From positions 92,257 through 156,256 of the forward strand of contig NZ_FQXJ01000013.1 of NCBI RefSeq assembly GCF_900129935.1: DNA of 64,000 bases. The letters are read 5' to 3'. Source of the DNA: Desulfosporosinus lacus DSM 15449. Lineage in GTDB: Bacteria > Bacillota > Desulfitobacteriia > Desulfitobacteriales > Desulfitobacteriaceae. Of the stretch, positions 34,296-44,186 are shown piece after piece. Each line of letters opens with the position of its first letter. Within the stretch, counting starts at the first letter, position 1. The notes under the pieces were generated by a model. That model had not been told where the DNA came from. It saw only the letters and a list, made by a program, of their open reading frames with translations, and did not search any database. The translations under genes and the position numbers were made by a program.

Positions 34296-35552
34296 TTATT
34301 TATCCCCAGCTAAGTAAGCCTGACTAAGCAGCTCAATCGGGTGGATTACTTTTTGCGTCAGTTGATTTTTTCGAACTCCATGCCCAATCTGCATTTCACA
34401 GGCGGGACAAGCAGTTGCCACCACTTCAGCCCCCGTATCTCTGATATTATTAAGTTTCTTATCAAGGATCTGCATCGAGAGCTGATAATAAGATAAATTG
34501 AAGGAACCTGCAGAACCACAACATTGGTTCGTTCCGTTCATTTCTTTAAGTGAAAGACCCGGGATCTTTTTAAGCAGTTCACGCGGTTCTTTTTGGATCT
34601 TTAGTCCCCTAATGGCATGGCAGGGATCATGATAAGTTACTGTAACCGGGACATTATTTTTGGGGATCTTAAGTTTAATATCTTGTATGAGGAATTGAGT
34701 AATATCTTTGACTCTAGAACTAAATGCTTTGGCTTCTTCAGTCCCTAATTTTTCCCCATACTCTTGAAGCGCCACCCCGCAACTTGGACAATCCGTAATA
34801 ATCGCGTCAACCTGTAATTTTGTTAAATTTTTAACATTTTCTGCAGCCAGATGCAACATTGTCTCTTCATCCCCACTGGCCTCCGCGGGCACCCCACAAC
34901 ACACCTGCTCTGGAATAAAGACTTCCACATTGTTTTCTTTAAGCACGTTGAGAACAGATCTTCCTGTGTTTTGAAAAACGTAATTTGTCATACACCCTGT
35001 AAAATAAGCAATACGTCTTTGCGGATTCTCCACGGGAATTCTCTGGGAAACCTCTTGACGAAAAGGGTGTCCTCCTTGAATATCCGGCAGAAGCTTCTCT
35101 TTAGCTTCTAAGTTGGATGGGAAAGGTTTTAAGATACGGGACTTTCGTACCAGCCACCGCAGTCCAGTACGCTGGTAGATCGCTAAAAACCGGGCGACTA
35201 GGTTCAAGCGGCCATTGGACTTGAGCAAATGATGAAATACTGTCTTTTTAATGAGAGGTAATCCATTCTTACCAACAAGCTCTTTGCGAGCAGCCAAAAC
35301 GAGTTGATCTGTGGCTACACCATTCGGGCAAGTCGCCGAACAATTTTTACATAATAAACATAGAGACATGATCTCTGCAAATTTTTTGCTCAGTTCCAAA
35401 TTTCCTTCTAAGTATTGACTAAAAAGAAATACTCTTCCCCTTGAACCCATCGTTTCTATACCCAGTTCTCCATAAATAGGGCAAACCGCCAAACATCCCC
35501 CACATTTACTACAGTGATCAATTTCCTTCTTGAGATGTGAATAATCTTTCAC
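34296..35552 (-). CDS. glcF: GlcF/LldE-type Fe-S subunit of a 2-hydroxyacid dehydrogenase
   Basis: An iron-sulfur subunit of about 418 residues. The GTG at 35552 is chosen because GGAGG lies 8 bp upstream; the frame extends further into the previous gene. Two [4Fe-4S] ferredoxin motifs (CSKCGGCLAVCP and CLLCKNCSATCP) are followed by two CCG domains (EQVCCGVPAEASGD and NQCCGSAGSFNLSYY) that bind further clusters or pass electrons. With the flavoprotein encoded just upstream (35-bp overlap) it forms glycolate oxidase or D-lactate dehydrogenase. PFOR next door favours lactate. Confidence 0.92.
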   Translation of the reverse strand: MKDYSHLKKEIDHCSKCGGCLAVCPIYGELGIETMGSRGRVFLFSQYLEGNLELSKKFAEIMSLCLLCKNCSATCPNGVATDQLVLAARKELVGKNGLPLIKKTVFHHLLKSNGRLNLVARFLAIYQRTGLRWLVRKSRILKPFPSNLEAKEKLLPDIQGGHPFRQEVSQRIPVENPQRRIAYFTGCMTNYVFQNTGRSVLNVLKENNVEVFIPEQVCCGVPAEASGDEETMLHLAAENVKNLTKLQVDAIITDCPSCGVALQEYGEKLGTEEAKAFSSRVKDITQFLIQDIKLKIPKNNVPVTVTYHDPCHAIRGLKIQKEPRELLKKIPGLSLKEMNGTNQCCGSAGSFNLSYYQLSMQILDKKLNNIRDTGAEVVATACPACEMQIGHGVRKNQLTQKVIHPIELLSQAYLAGDK

Positions 35553-36930
35553 TTTCCTCACCTCCGAAAATCTTTCCCGGATTGAGAATATTTTGTGGGT
35601 CAAATACTTTCTTGATTTCTCGGAAATAGTGGATTTCTTCTGGTGTAAATTGGAGTTTCATAAAAGGAGCTTTCATCAGCCCGATTCCATGCTCTCCAGA
35701 CAGAGTCCCCCCTAGTTCCACCGTAGTTTTGAAAATTTCTTCTACCGCCTTTTCAACTCGCTCCATTTCCTCTGGATTGTGACGATCGGTTAGGATATTA
35801 GGATGCAAATTTCCATCCCCTGCATGCCCATAAATCGGCATAGGCAAGTTATACTTAGCCGCAATCTTTTTTAAGCGTCGAATCATTTCCGGGATCATTG
35901 TCCGGGGAACCGTAGCATCTTCCGCGACTTTGGTCGGGTTCAATTGGACGATTGCGGCCGAAACTGCGCGGCGAGCTTTCCAGAGATCTTCAGATTCTGC
36001 ATCGTTTTGAGCTACTCTTACCTCGGAGGCACCATTGTCTTGACAGATCTGGGCAATGATCGGTGCTTGTTTTTCAACGACCTCTTTGTCTCCATCCAAT
36101 TCGATCAAAAGGACTGCCTCTGAATCCCTGGGAAGTCCCATATGCAAGTGATTTTCTACACAGTTAATAGCCAAATCATCCATGATTTCCAAAGCAGCTG
36201 GAATGATCCCTTTGGCAATAATTTGAGGAACTGTATCTGCTGCCCCATCGAGCTTAGGAAACATGCTCATAATCGTCTTTTTGGCTTCTGGTTTAGGAAT
36301 GAGCTTTACAATAATCTGGGTAATCACCCCGAGCGTCCCCTCAGAACCAACAAAGAGCCGGGTCAAGTCATAACCCGAGACATTTTTAACCGTCCGACCT
36401 CCGACGCGGATTAATTCCCCTGCAGCAGTAACCACTTCTAAGCCCATCACATAATCCCGAGTGACCCCGTATTTAATGGCCCTGGGACCACCCGCTCCTT
36501 CGGCCACATTGCCACCCATAGTACAAGTTTTTAAGCTCGCAGGATCGGGGGGATAATATAAGCCTAAGGCTTCAACAGCTTTATGGAGGTCGCCAGTGAT
36601 GACTCCTGGCTCAACAATCGCCACCAAATTTTTGGCATCAATCTCTAAAATCCTATTTAACCGGGTAAGATCCATGACAATCCCCCCCTTTACGGGAACG
36701 GAGCCTCCACTTAATCCAGTACCCGTTCCTCTTGTGTAAAGGGGCGTCTTAAAAGCCACCGCCACTTTTACAATTTCTTGAATCTCCTGGGTATTTTTTG
36801 GCCTGGCGATATAATCCGGCAAAAAGGTTCGGAAGGTGCCGTCATAGGAGTAACACATCCGGTCCTCCAACTCGAGAAGTAAATTTTCCGAATCCACAAT
36901 CTTCGTCAAGGCCTGAACAATTTCTGACAT
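35518..36930 (-). CDS. glcD: GlcD-type FAD-linked glycolate/D-lactate dehydrogenase
   Basis: A flavoprotein of about 470 residues in the VAO/PCMH family, starting at the ATG at 36930 (GGGAGG upstream). FAD binding is shown by LYTRGTGTGLSGGSVPVKGG and the segment around CTMGGNVAEGAGGP. The catalytic part has YGHAGDGNLHPNI and GTLSGEHGIGLMK. It oxidises D-lactate or glycolate to the 2-oxo acid, passing electrons to GlcF. Together with PFOR, encoded on the same strand upstream, it resembles the lactate-oxidation gene clusters of sulfate reducers. Electron acceptor unknown. Confidence 0.93.
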   Translation of the reverse strand: MSEIVQALTKIVDSENLLLELEDRMCYSYDGTFRTFLPDYIARPKNTQEIQEIVKVAVAFKTPLYTRGTGTGLSGGSVPVKGGIVMDLTRLNRILEIDAKNLVAIVEPGVITGDLHKAVEALGLYYPPDPASLKTCTMGGNVAEGAGGPRAIKYGVTRDYVMGLEVVTAAGELIRVGGRTVKNVSGYDLTRLFVGSEGTLGVITQIIVKLIPKPEAKKTIMSMFPKLDGAADTVPQIIAKGIIPAALEIMDDLAINCVENHLHMGLPRDSEAVLLIELDGDKEVVEKQAPIIAQICQDNGASEVRVAQNDAESEDLWKARRAVSAAIVQLNPTKVAEDATVPRTMIPEMIRRLKKIAAKYNLPMPIYGHAGDGNLHPNILTDRHNPEEMERVEKAVEEIFKTTVELGGTLSGEHGIGLMKAPFMKLQFTPEEIHYFREIKKVFDPQNILNPGKIFGGEESERLFTSQEGN

Positions 36931-37430
36931 TCTTAAACCTCCCCACTCTTCCTGACCCAAAAACGCTCCTGTATCTCGTACATCATACACGCGAGAGCAA
37001 GAACATCCACTTCGAAACTATATTTCTATAAATTACGAGAATCATTGCAATAGCACCACTTTTGAAGAGCATTAACAGATAGAATGATGGCACTGTTATA
37101 TTAGAAACTTATTAGATAAGCTTACTTATTTTAGCAAAGAATGTTTTCATAACAGAGGACAACTAATCAAAATTCTTACGTATTATTTGAATAGTTTTAA
37201 TTTTATAATAAAACGACTAGTAAGTAAAACAAAAAACCGTTTTAACCACGCTCTACTTACCCCAAGGAGGCGGCATGCAAATTTGTCAATAGTTTTGTGG
37301 CATATACACCAAAAAGGCACTCCCGCATAACAGGAGTGCGCGTTTGAAGGTATAAAGGTATAAAAGCATGCCAACTTTAGATTGACATGCTTCATACCTG
37401 CTATCAGATAAACCTCTAAGAGAGGTTTAA
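36931..37430. other. 500-bp intergenic region between PFOR and glcD
   Basis: It contains the PFOR terminator (37311-37340), a smaller AAGCATG/CATGCTT hairpin near 37373-37395 and, closer to glcD, AT-rich sequence that should hold the glcDF promoter. A minus-strand frame of 83 codons (37183-37434) has no ribosome site and overlaps the terminator, so I do not call it. Confidence 0.55.
37311..37340 (-). terminator. Terminator of the PFOR gene
   Basis: GCACTCC / GGAGTGC stem, 9-nt loop, followed by CTTTTTGG on the minus strand, about 90 bp after the stop codon. Confidence 0.7.
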
Positions 37431-40400
37431 TCAATATTGCATTTCCGAAAAACGCTTTAAGGTCTGATATTTTTCTCGAGCGTGCCCTTCAGCTGCATCG
37501 AACATCTCTTGAGCGACATCTGGGAATACGTTCATGAGAGAAGAGTAACGGATTTCGCCTTTTAAGAAATCTTGGAAAGAAGCAGTGGGTTCTTTCGAGT
37601 CAAGAACAAACGGATTCTTGCCTTGATCTTTAAGACGAGGGTCATGTCTCCAAAGATGCCAGTATCCTGCTTCAACTGCCTTTTTCTGTTCAAAGATACT
37701 CGTGCCCATACCGGATTTGACCCCGTGGTTGACACAAGTAGCATAGGCAATTATGATAGACGGTCCGCGATAACTTTCTGCTTCTGCAATCGCCTTAATC
37801 GTTTGATTCATATTGGCTCCCATAGCAATTTGAGCAACATAGACATACCCATAGGTCGTAGCCATTAGTCCAAGATCCTTTTTACGAACCTTTTTCCCTG
37901 AAGCTGCAAATTTTGCGATGGCTGCCGTCTGAGTTGCCTTTGAGGCTTGTCCCCCCGTATTGGAGTAAACTTCAGTATCCATTATTAGGATATTAACATC
38001 ATCCCCGCTCGCTATGACATGGTCTATTCCATTGTAACCAATATCATAAGCAAAGCCATCCCCGCCAAAAATCCAAACAGAAGGTTTGATGAGATAATCC
38101 TTCTTCTCCTTGATTTCGCGAAGAAGAGGATTGCCAGCGACATCTTCGTTTTTCATCGCTTCAAGTACTCGGTTCGATGCTCTCTTTGAACCTTCTCCAT
38201 CCTCCATATTTTCCAGCCATTCCCGGAAGGTTTCTTTAATGTTTTCGTTAAGAGGACTCTCTAAGCCTTGTTGCATCAGCTGAGCTATTTTTGCTCGAAT
38301 TTGCTTCGAGCCAAGATATATTCCATAGCCGAACTCAGCATTATCCTCAAAGAGCGGACTCATCCAGGCGGGTCCTTTCCCTTCAGCATTAACCGTATAT
38401 GGAATAGAAGGAGCGCTTCCGCCCCAGATGGAGGAACAACCCGTGGCGTTGGCAATGACCATACGGTCACCATACAACTGAGTAATAAGCCGGGCATAAG
38501 GTGTCTCACCACACCCTGGACAAGCACCATTAAACTCAAGCAAGGGCTGGGCAAATTGACTTCCTTTTAAGGTCTTGACATCCATGAGATGGCGTTTTTC
38601 AGTCACGTTTTTAATTGCATATTCCCAGTTCTCTGATTCCATTTCAATCTCCTGATCAGCAGGTTTCATGATAATCGCTTTCCCTGGTGCAGGACAAACG
38701 TCGGCACAGTTTGAACACCCTGTACAATCAAGGGGTGTAACCTGAATTCGATAGTGGTAACCTTCCAGCCCTTTGCCAATTGGCTTCTTTGTTTTGAAGG
38801 TATCAGGTGCTTTTTCAAGCTCCCTGTCATCCAAGAGGAAGGGCCGAATGGTGGCATGGGGACAGACATAGGAACACTGGTTACACTGAATACATTTATC
38901 GATTTGCCATTCAGGTATATAAACTGCAATCCCCCGTTTTTCATATCGAGTTGTGCTCAACGGGAAAGTGCCATCTTCAACACCAACAAAAGCACTGGTC
39001 GGCAGGTCTTCTCCCTCATGACGAGCCATAGGCCGTTGAATGTTTTTAATAAAGTCTGGCTCGCTCTTAATTGGCATATCCTCATCAGGAACCTCAGCCC
39101 ATGAAGCTGGAACCTCAACTTTATGTAAGGCGTTAATTCCACGGTCGACAGCCTTATGATTCATCTCTACAATATTTGACCCCTTCTTGCCGTAGACTTT
39201 CTGAATAGAGTCTTTAAGGTATCGAATTGCATCCTCGACAGGAATCACCTTCGCTAACTTAAAGAAAGCCGCCTGCATGACCATGTTGATGCGTCCGCCG
39301 AGCCCGATTTCCCCTGCAATGGAAATGGCATCAATGATATAGAAACTGATATTATTTTTTGCAATTTGACGTTTTAGTGAAGCTGGCAGATGATCTTCCA
39401 GTTCATCAGCTCGCCAAGGACAGTTCAGAACAAAGGTTCCGCCTTTTTTCAGGCCTCTCAGAAGATCATAGTGATAAATAAACGACTTATTATGGCAAGC
39501 TATATAATCCGCATCAAAGACCAGATAAGAGGATTTAATGGGTTGCTTGCCAAAACGCAGGTGTGATATGGTAGTCCCGCCGGATTTCTTACTGTCATAT
39601 TCAAAGTAACCTTGAACATTAAGGTCAGTATTATCTCCGATAATTTTTATCGCGCTTTTATTCGCACCAACCGTACCATCAGAGCCAAGTCCCCAGAACT
39701 TACATCGAATTGTCCCTTCTGGCGAAGCGTCGATGGTCTCCTCTATTGGTAAGGAAGTGTGGCTTACGTCATCAACAATGCCGACAGTAAAGTGATCTTT
39801 GGGCTGAGCCTTCTTCAGATTTTGGTAAGTGGCCAGAATTTGGGAGGGAGTAGTATCTCTAGAACCTAAGCCATACCGTCCCCCTACGATGATTGGCCTT
39901 GTAGTCTCATGGTTAAACATTTGTAAAACATCAAGATATAAAGGTTCACCTGTCGAGCCAGGTTCCTTCGTTCGGTCAAGGACCGAGATCTTCTTAACAG
40001 ATTTAGGCAGGACATCAAAGAAGTATTTTTTAGAAAATGGCCGATATAGATGAACTTTAATCAGGCCAACCTTTTCTCCCCTTTGCGCCATGAAGTCAAT
40101 CGTTTCTTCGATAGTATTACAAACAGAACCCATAGCTACAATGATGTTTTCGGCCTCAGGGTCACCATAGTACTGGAAGGGATGGTACTCGCGTCCGGTA
40201 ATTTTCTTAATCTCTTTGAAGTAGTCTTCGACGATATCTGGTACAGCGTCAAAGAAGGGGTTTGAAACTTCTCGCCCTTGAAAATAAATGTCTGGATTTT
40301 GGGCAGTACCTCTGAGTACTGGATGGTTTGGATTTAAAGCCCTGTCCCTAAATTCCTGAATTTTTTCATAGTCCACCAGCTTAGCAATTTCATCATAGCT

Positions 40401-40958
40401 TGTCGTCTCGATTTTTTGTACTTCATGTGAGGTTCTGAACCCATCAAAAAAGTGTAAAACTGGAACCCGTGACTTAATAGCAGAAAGGTGTGAAACAAAA
40501 CCTAAGTCCATCGCTTCTTGAACATTATTGGCGCAAATCATCGTAAAACCAGTTTGCCGAGCAGCATTGATATCTTGATGATCCCCAAAAATTGACAAGG
40601 CATGTGTTGATAAAGCCCTGGCTGTGACATGGAATACTGCCGGCACTAAATTTCCAACTAATTTATACATTTCAGGAATCATAAGCAGTAAGCCTTGGGA
40701 AGCCGTATAGGTTGTGGTTAAGGCTCCAGCTTGGAGTGAGCCGTGCAGTGCGGCTGAAGCTCCAGACTCGGATTGCATCTCTACAACTCTTACCGGTTGG
40801 TCGAATAAATTCATTTTACCATGTGCTGCCCATTCGTCGACTCCCTCAGCCATCGGAGAAGAAGGCGTAATCGGGAAGATGGTTGCAACTTCAGTCAGAG
40901 CATAAGATGCTTCTGCTGCGGCCTGGTTCCCATCCATTGTTTTCATTTTCTTGGCCAC
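37431..40958 (-). CDS. nifJ: Pyruvate:ferredoxin (flavodoxin) oxidoreductase, single-chain
   Basis: A 1175-residue PFOR that converts pyruvate and CoA to acetyl-CoA, CO2 and reduced ferredoxin. All domains are on one chain: N-terminal domain with IFPITPSSPMAEGVDEWA, the gamma domain, two [4Fe-4S] motifs (CIQCNQCSYVCP and CTGCSNCADVCP, about residues 690-760), and the C-terminal TPP domain with GDGFAYDIGYNG and the VYSNTGGQ motif, plus the fourth-cluster cysteines (NGACPGCGETPY and ATCVNHG). The GTG start is set by AGGAGGTT upstream. Central enzyme for lactate and pyruvate use here. Confidence 0.97.
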   Translation of the reverse strand: MAKKMKTMDGNQAAAEASYALTEVATIFPITPSSPMAEGVDEWAAHGKMNLFDQPVRVVEMQSESGASAALHGSLQAGALTTTYTASQGLLLMIPEMYKLVGNLVPAVFHVTARALSTHALSIFGDHQDINAARQTGFTMICANNVQEAMDLGFVSHLSAIKSRVPVLHFFDGFRTSHEVQKIETTSYDEIAKLVDYEKIQEFRDRALNPNHPVLRGTAQNPDIYFQGREVSNPFFDAVPDIVEDYFKEIKKITGREYHPFQYYGDPEAENIIVAMGSVCNTIEETIDFMAQRGEKVGLIKVHLYRPFSKKYFFDVLPKSVKKISVLDRTKEPGSTGEPLYLDVLQMFNHETTRPIIVGGRYGLGSRDTTPSQILATYQNLKKAQPKDHFTVGIVDDVSHTSLPIEETIDASPEGTIRCKFWGLGSDGTVGANKSAIKIIGDNTDLNVQGYFEYDSKKSGGTTISHLRFGKQPIKSSYLVFDADYIACHNKSFIYHYDLLRGLKKGGTFVLNCPWRADELEDHLPASLKRQIAKNNISFYIIDAISIAGEIGLGGRINMVMQAAFFKLAKVIPVEDAIRYLKDSIQKVYGKKGSNIVEMNHKAVDRGINALHKVEVPASWAEVPDEDMPIKSEPDFIKNIQRPMARHEGEDLPTSAFVGVEDGTFPLSTTRYEKRGIAVYIPEWQIDKCIQCNQCSYVCPHATIRPFLLDDRELEKAPDTFKTKKPIGKGLEGYHYRIQVTPLDCTGCSNCADVCPAPGKAIIMKPADQEIEMESENWEYAIKNVTEKRHLMDVKTLKGSQFAQPLLEFNGACPGCGETPYARLITQLYGDRMVIANATGCSSIWGGSAPSIPYTVNAEGKGPAWMSPLFEDNAEFGYGIYLGSKQIRAKIAQLMQQGLESPLNENIKETFREWLENMEDGEGSKRASNRVLEAMKNEDVAGNPLLREIKEKKDYLIKPSVWIFGGDGFAYDIGYNGIDHVIASGDDVNILIMDTEVYSNTGGQASKATQTAAIAKFAASGKKVRKKDLGLMATTYGYVYVAQIAMGANMNQTIKAIAEAESYRGPSIIIAYATCVNHGVKSGMGTSIFEQKKAVEAGYWHLWRHDPRLKDQGKNPFVLDSKEPTASFQDFLKGEIRYSSLMNVFPDVAQEMFDAAEGHAREKYQTLKRFSEMQY

Positions 40959-41147
40959 ACTAAGAACCTCCTCAAATAAACTTTAAATCGTAAGCTTGAA
41001 TTAGTATTCGTAACTGGATGACTCTCATACATTTTTTTAATAAAAATATAAAAGTTTTTAAAAATAAGTATACCGATCACCTCATGTACTTAAATAGGAT
41101 TATAATAAGAAAAAGAAGTTTTACATTTAAAGGTGGAGAATTCTAGA

Positions 41148-42380
41148 ATGATTGATCTTAAGAGCAACGCACGGCAAGCTATAATCGGCTGGTTTCTCCT
41201 TATCGGATTAGCAGCGACTTTTGCCTTTTTATATCTTTGGTCAGCCATCTTTCCAGGACCTATAGATCCTTCAGTGAGTGAGTTTTTTTCACTAGAAATA
41301 GCTAATAAGGCTAGAATATACAATTCAACACCGCGTATCCTCTATATAATAAAGTTCTCCTTCCAGACCATCCTTTTATTTTATCTGCTCTTTAGTTCAG
41401 TGGGACAGACTTTCTTTGAGCGCCTTCGGAAGATTAGCAGGAATTATTGGTTAGTTTCTACATTATCCATACTGAGTATTTGGACTCTGATCAAAATTTC
41501 ATCCCTGCCTTTTTCATATTATGCCGGGTACCACTGGCAAAAAGTCTGGGGTTTCAGTACTCAAAATCAGAGTGCTTGGTGGATTGACTATTTTAAAAAT
41601 TCCGGAATCGAGCTCCTTATTTCGATTGCGGGAGGGCTCATTTTTTTCTGGTTGGTCAACAGGTTAACACGCTATTGGTGGCTGGTCTGTGCTGCTCTAT
41701 TTAGTCTCTGGCTCGTTATAGCGCATCTTTGTTGGCCAATAGTTATATCTCCGCTCTTCAACCATTTTGAACCCTTACCCGATTCCGCTGTCGTTACCAT
41801 GGTAGATGATCTGGCCCAACAGGCTGGACTGGACATTAGTGAGGTTCTGGTAATGGACGCCAGCAAGCAGACAACCTTAGCTAATGCTTATTTTGCCGGA
41901 GTGGGAACTACTAAACGAATTGTCATATACGATACCCTCTTAGATAATTATTCTTTACCTGAGGTCAAAGCCGTTATTGCTCACGAGATGGGACATTGGC
42001 GACATAACGATATCATCTATGGGCTTTTCTACGGAATCATTGGAGGTTTCATTGTCTTCGGTTTATTAGCTGCCCTGTTAAAACCGTGGTTGCCAAAAAA
42101 CAGCACAAAACCTCCTCAACTCTGGGTAGCGTTACAACTGGCTCTTCTCCTTCTTCTCTTTGTAAGCAGTCCTCTCCAAAATGCAATATCAAGAGAAATG
42201 GAAGAAAGTGCGGATCGTTTTTCTCTCGAACTCACGGGAGACCTCAATGCAGAAATCCAGTTGCAACAAAACTTGGCCCGCACGAGTTTATCCGATTTAT
42301 CTCCTCCCCGCTTTATCGTCTGGTTCAGCTACAGCCATCCACCAGCGCTAGTCAGAATAAACGCCTTAGAAGATGAATAA
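41148..42380 (+). CDS. M48-family membrane metalloprotease (Ste24/CAAX protease 1-like)
   Basis: A membrane zinc protease of about 410 residues. The ATG at 41148 is used; a GTG at 41133 lies in the ribosome site AAAGGTGGAG. Several N-terminal helices precede the catalytic motif VIAHEMGHWRHND (HExxH, residues about 277-289). The third zinc ligand is the Glu in SREMEESADRFSLELTGD. This is the Ste24 arrangement, with further helices after the motif. Bacterial members degrade or mature membrane proteins. It is divergent from the PFOR gene and probably monocistronic. Confidence 0.9.
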   Translation: MIDLKSNARQAIIGWFLLIGLAATFAFLYLWSAIFPGPIDPSVSEFFSLEIANKARIYNSTPRILYIIKFSFQTILLFYLLFSSVGQTFFERLRKISRNYWLVSTLSILSIWTLIKISSLPFSYYAGYHWQKVWGFSTQNQSAWWIDYFKNSGIELLISIAGGLIFFWLVNRLTRYWWLVCAALFSLWLVIAHLCWPIVISPLFNHFEPLPDSAVVTMVDDLAQQAGLDISEVLVMDASKQTTLANAYFAGVGTTKRIVIYDTLLDNYSLPEVKAVIAHEMGHWRHNDIIYGLFYGIIGGFIVFGLLAALLKPWLPKNSTKPPQLWVALQLALLLLLFVSSPLQNAISREMEESADRFSLELTGDLNAEIQLQQNLARTSLSDLSPPRFIVWFSYSHPPALVRINALEDE

Positions 42381-42473
42381 GGATTCACACTGCCTAACAA
42401 CCATGACGGTGGGGAGATCCAAAAAGGTCAATAACTTTCGGATTAGGTAACTGTTTTTAATGCTAAAAGAAAT

Positions 42474-42519
42474 GGGAGTGTCGCTGACTACTTTTAAAAA
42501 TGTAGTCAGCGATACTCCC
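42474..42519 (+). terminator. Long hairpin after the protease gene
   Basis: An 18-bp stem (GGGAGTGTCGCTGACTAC with GTAGTCAGCGATACTCCC, one G-T pair) and a 10-nt AT loop, followed by TGCTTCTTTCC. The rest of the gap 42381-42718 shows only a small GTTTCC / GGAAAC hairpin near 42670, just before the VTC gene. Confidence 0.65.
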
Positions 42520-42718
42520 TGCTTCTTTCCCTGCAGAAATCAATTACCGCTTGACGGGTTGCTTCTTGGATTATTGCCCTTTTCCTAATAAAAAAGATTA
42601 AGCATTTATTCAGTTAGCCTTCAGCCATATTTCAGCAAGGCTTTATATACTTACTACAGATCTAAAAATTGTTTCCTCGGAAACGCCAAGAGATTCAAAA
42701 AAGGAGAACGTGAACAAA

Positions 42719-43459
42719 ATGGCGATAACTGCTTTTAAACGCTACGAAATGAAATTTATGCTTACACAAGCACAGTTAGATACTCTGATTCCCAAACTGT
42801 TAGAGTACATGAACCCTGATGATCATTGCCAAAACGGAAAGGAGTACAGCATTTACAATCTTTATTACGATACTAGTGATCACAATTTAATTCGGCATTC
42901 TCTTTCCAAACCCTATTATAAAGAAAAACTTCGTTTGAGAAGCTACTTCGTCCCAACATCATCCAATGACAAGGTGTTTTTAGAACTAAAAAAGAAAATC
43001 GGTGGCATCGTCAATAAGAGACGTGCTGTCCTAACGTTAAAAGAAGCCGATGATTTTATAAACTTCGGAAAACGTCCTGTTACAATGAACACTATGACCC
43101 AACAGGTCGTCAATGAAATAGAGTATTTTTTAAGTCACAATGACGTTGCTCCAGCGGTTTACATTAGCTATAAACGACTGGCGTTTTTCGGAAAAGCGGA
43201 TAAGGATTTTCGAGTAACCTTTGATTACGACATTACGACCCGCAGAACTGAGTTGAGTTTGGAAAAAGCTAGTTATGGGGAGCAGCTCTTTGACAAAGGG
43301 AAGTATTTAATGGAAGTTAAAATCTCCAGTGCTGTACCAATGTGGTTATCTAAAATTTTATCGGATCTATTCATCTACCGCACCGGCTTTTCAAAATATG
43401 GCCAAGAATACCAAAACGCCTGCCCCCACCTTTATCCAAGCCAATGTGTCAATTATTAA
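42719..43459 (+). CDS. VTC-domain protein, putative polyphosphate polymerase
   Basis: A 246-residue protein with a VTC/CYTH-type tunnel domain, the catalytic fold of yeast polyphosphate polymerase Vtc4. Visible family segments are AFKRYEMKFMLTQAQLD, YDTSDHNLIRHS, KLRLRSY, ELKKKIGGIVNKRR and the closing LMEVKISSAVPMWL, which carry the basic and acidic residues lining the tunnel. Either a GTG at 42710 or the ATG at 42719 could start it; AAGGAG lies better for neither, and ATG is used. It heads a three-gene operon with a DUF4956 membrane protein and a lipoprotein. Confidence 0.85.
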   Translation: MAITAFKRYEMKFMLTQAQLDTLIPKLLEYMNPDDHCQNGKEYSIYNLYYDTSDHNLIRHSLSKPYYKEKLRLRSYFVPTSSNDKVFLELKKKIGGIVNKRRAVLTLKEADDFINFGKRPVTMNTMTQQVVNEIEYFLSHNDVAPAVYISYKRLAFFGKADKDFRVTFDYDITTRRTELSLEKASYGEQLFDKGKYLMEVKISSAVPMWLSKILSDLFIYRTGFSKYGQEYQNACPHLYPSQCVNY

Positions 43460-43483
43460 ATGTGTTTGAAAGGAGCCAACCTA

Positions 43484-44173
43484 ATGTTAGAAACAATACT
43501 AGCCTCCACCAGTGGAGATTCCCTTACGTTAATGAGTTCTCTGGCAGTTTTATGTTCAGCCTTAGCCATAGGTCTGTTCATCAGCCTCGTTTATCTCCAG
43601 ACCCATAAAAAAGAGGGTTATTCTGCAGGTTTCACTATCACCTTGATCATGTTACCGGCCATCATTTCCGTCATCATTTTGTTGATTGGGGATAACGTGG
43701 CCAGAGCCTTTAGTCTGGCCGGTGCCTTTAGCCTGATTCGTTTCAGAAGTGCTCCCGGTGAACCGAAGGATATTGCCTATGTCTTCTTCACCTTGGCAGT
43801 AGGGTTAGCGTGCGGAATGGGTTATATCCTCTATGCTGCCCTGTTTGCCGTAATCTTATGTTCGGTCATGATCCTGCTTTATTACACAAACTTTCCCAAC
43901 CCAAGGTCGAATGCCATGAACTTGAAAATTACCGTTCCAGAAAATCTAAACTTTCAAGGACTGTTTGATGATATCCTCAACACCTATGCTAATTCTTGGA
44001 ATGTAAAACGTGTTAAAACCAGTAATTTCGGGACCCTTTTTGAAGTGGTCTATAACCTTAATTTAAAGCAGTCGATCAATCAAAAGGACTTCCTGGACGA
44101 ATTAAGATGTCGCAATGGCAATCTCAACATTGCCTTAACCTCAAAAGAATATGAAGATAAAATTTACGCTTAA
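43484..44173 (+). CDS. DUF4956 membrane protein
   Basis: A protein of about 229 residues starting at the ATG at 43484 (AAAGGAG upstream). Four helices are predicted in the first 140 residues, including GAFSLIRFRSAPGEPKDIAY, the family's most conserved stretch, followed by a soluble C-terminal domain of about 90 residues. The pattern recalls MgtC-like proteins. DUF4956 genes are regularly found beside VTC-domain genes, as here (24-bp gap). A role in moving or sensing polyphosphate or its substrate at the membrane is a guess. Confidence 0.83.
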   Translation: MLETILASTSGDSLTLMSSLAVLCSALAIGLFISLVYLQTHKKEGYSAGFTITLIMLPAIISVIILLIGDNVARAFSLAGAFSLIRFRSAPGEPKDIAYVFFTLAVGLACGMGYILYAALFAVILCSVMILLYYTNFPNPRSNAMNLKITVPENLNFQGLFDDILNTYANSWNVKRVKTSNFGTLFEVVYNLNLKQSINQKDFLDELRCRNGNLNIALTSKEYEDKIYA

Positions 44174-44186
44174 AAGGAGAAATATC

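Noticed and set aside
37183..37434. Minus-strand open frame of 83 codons after PFOR
   Set aside because: It contains the PFOR terminator hairpin, has no ribosome site and resembles no family.
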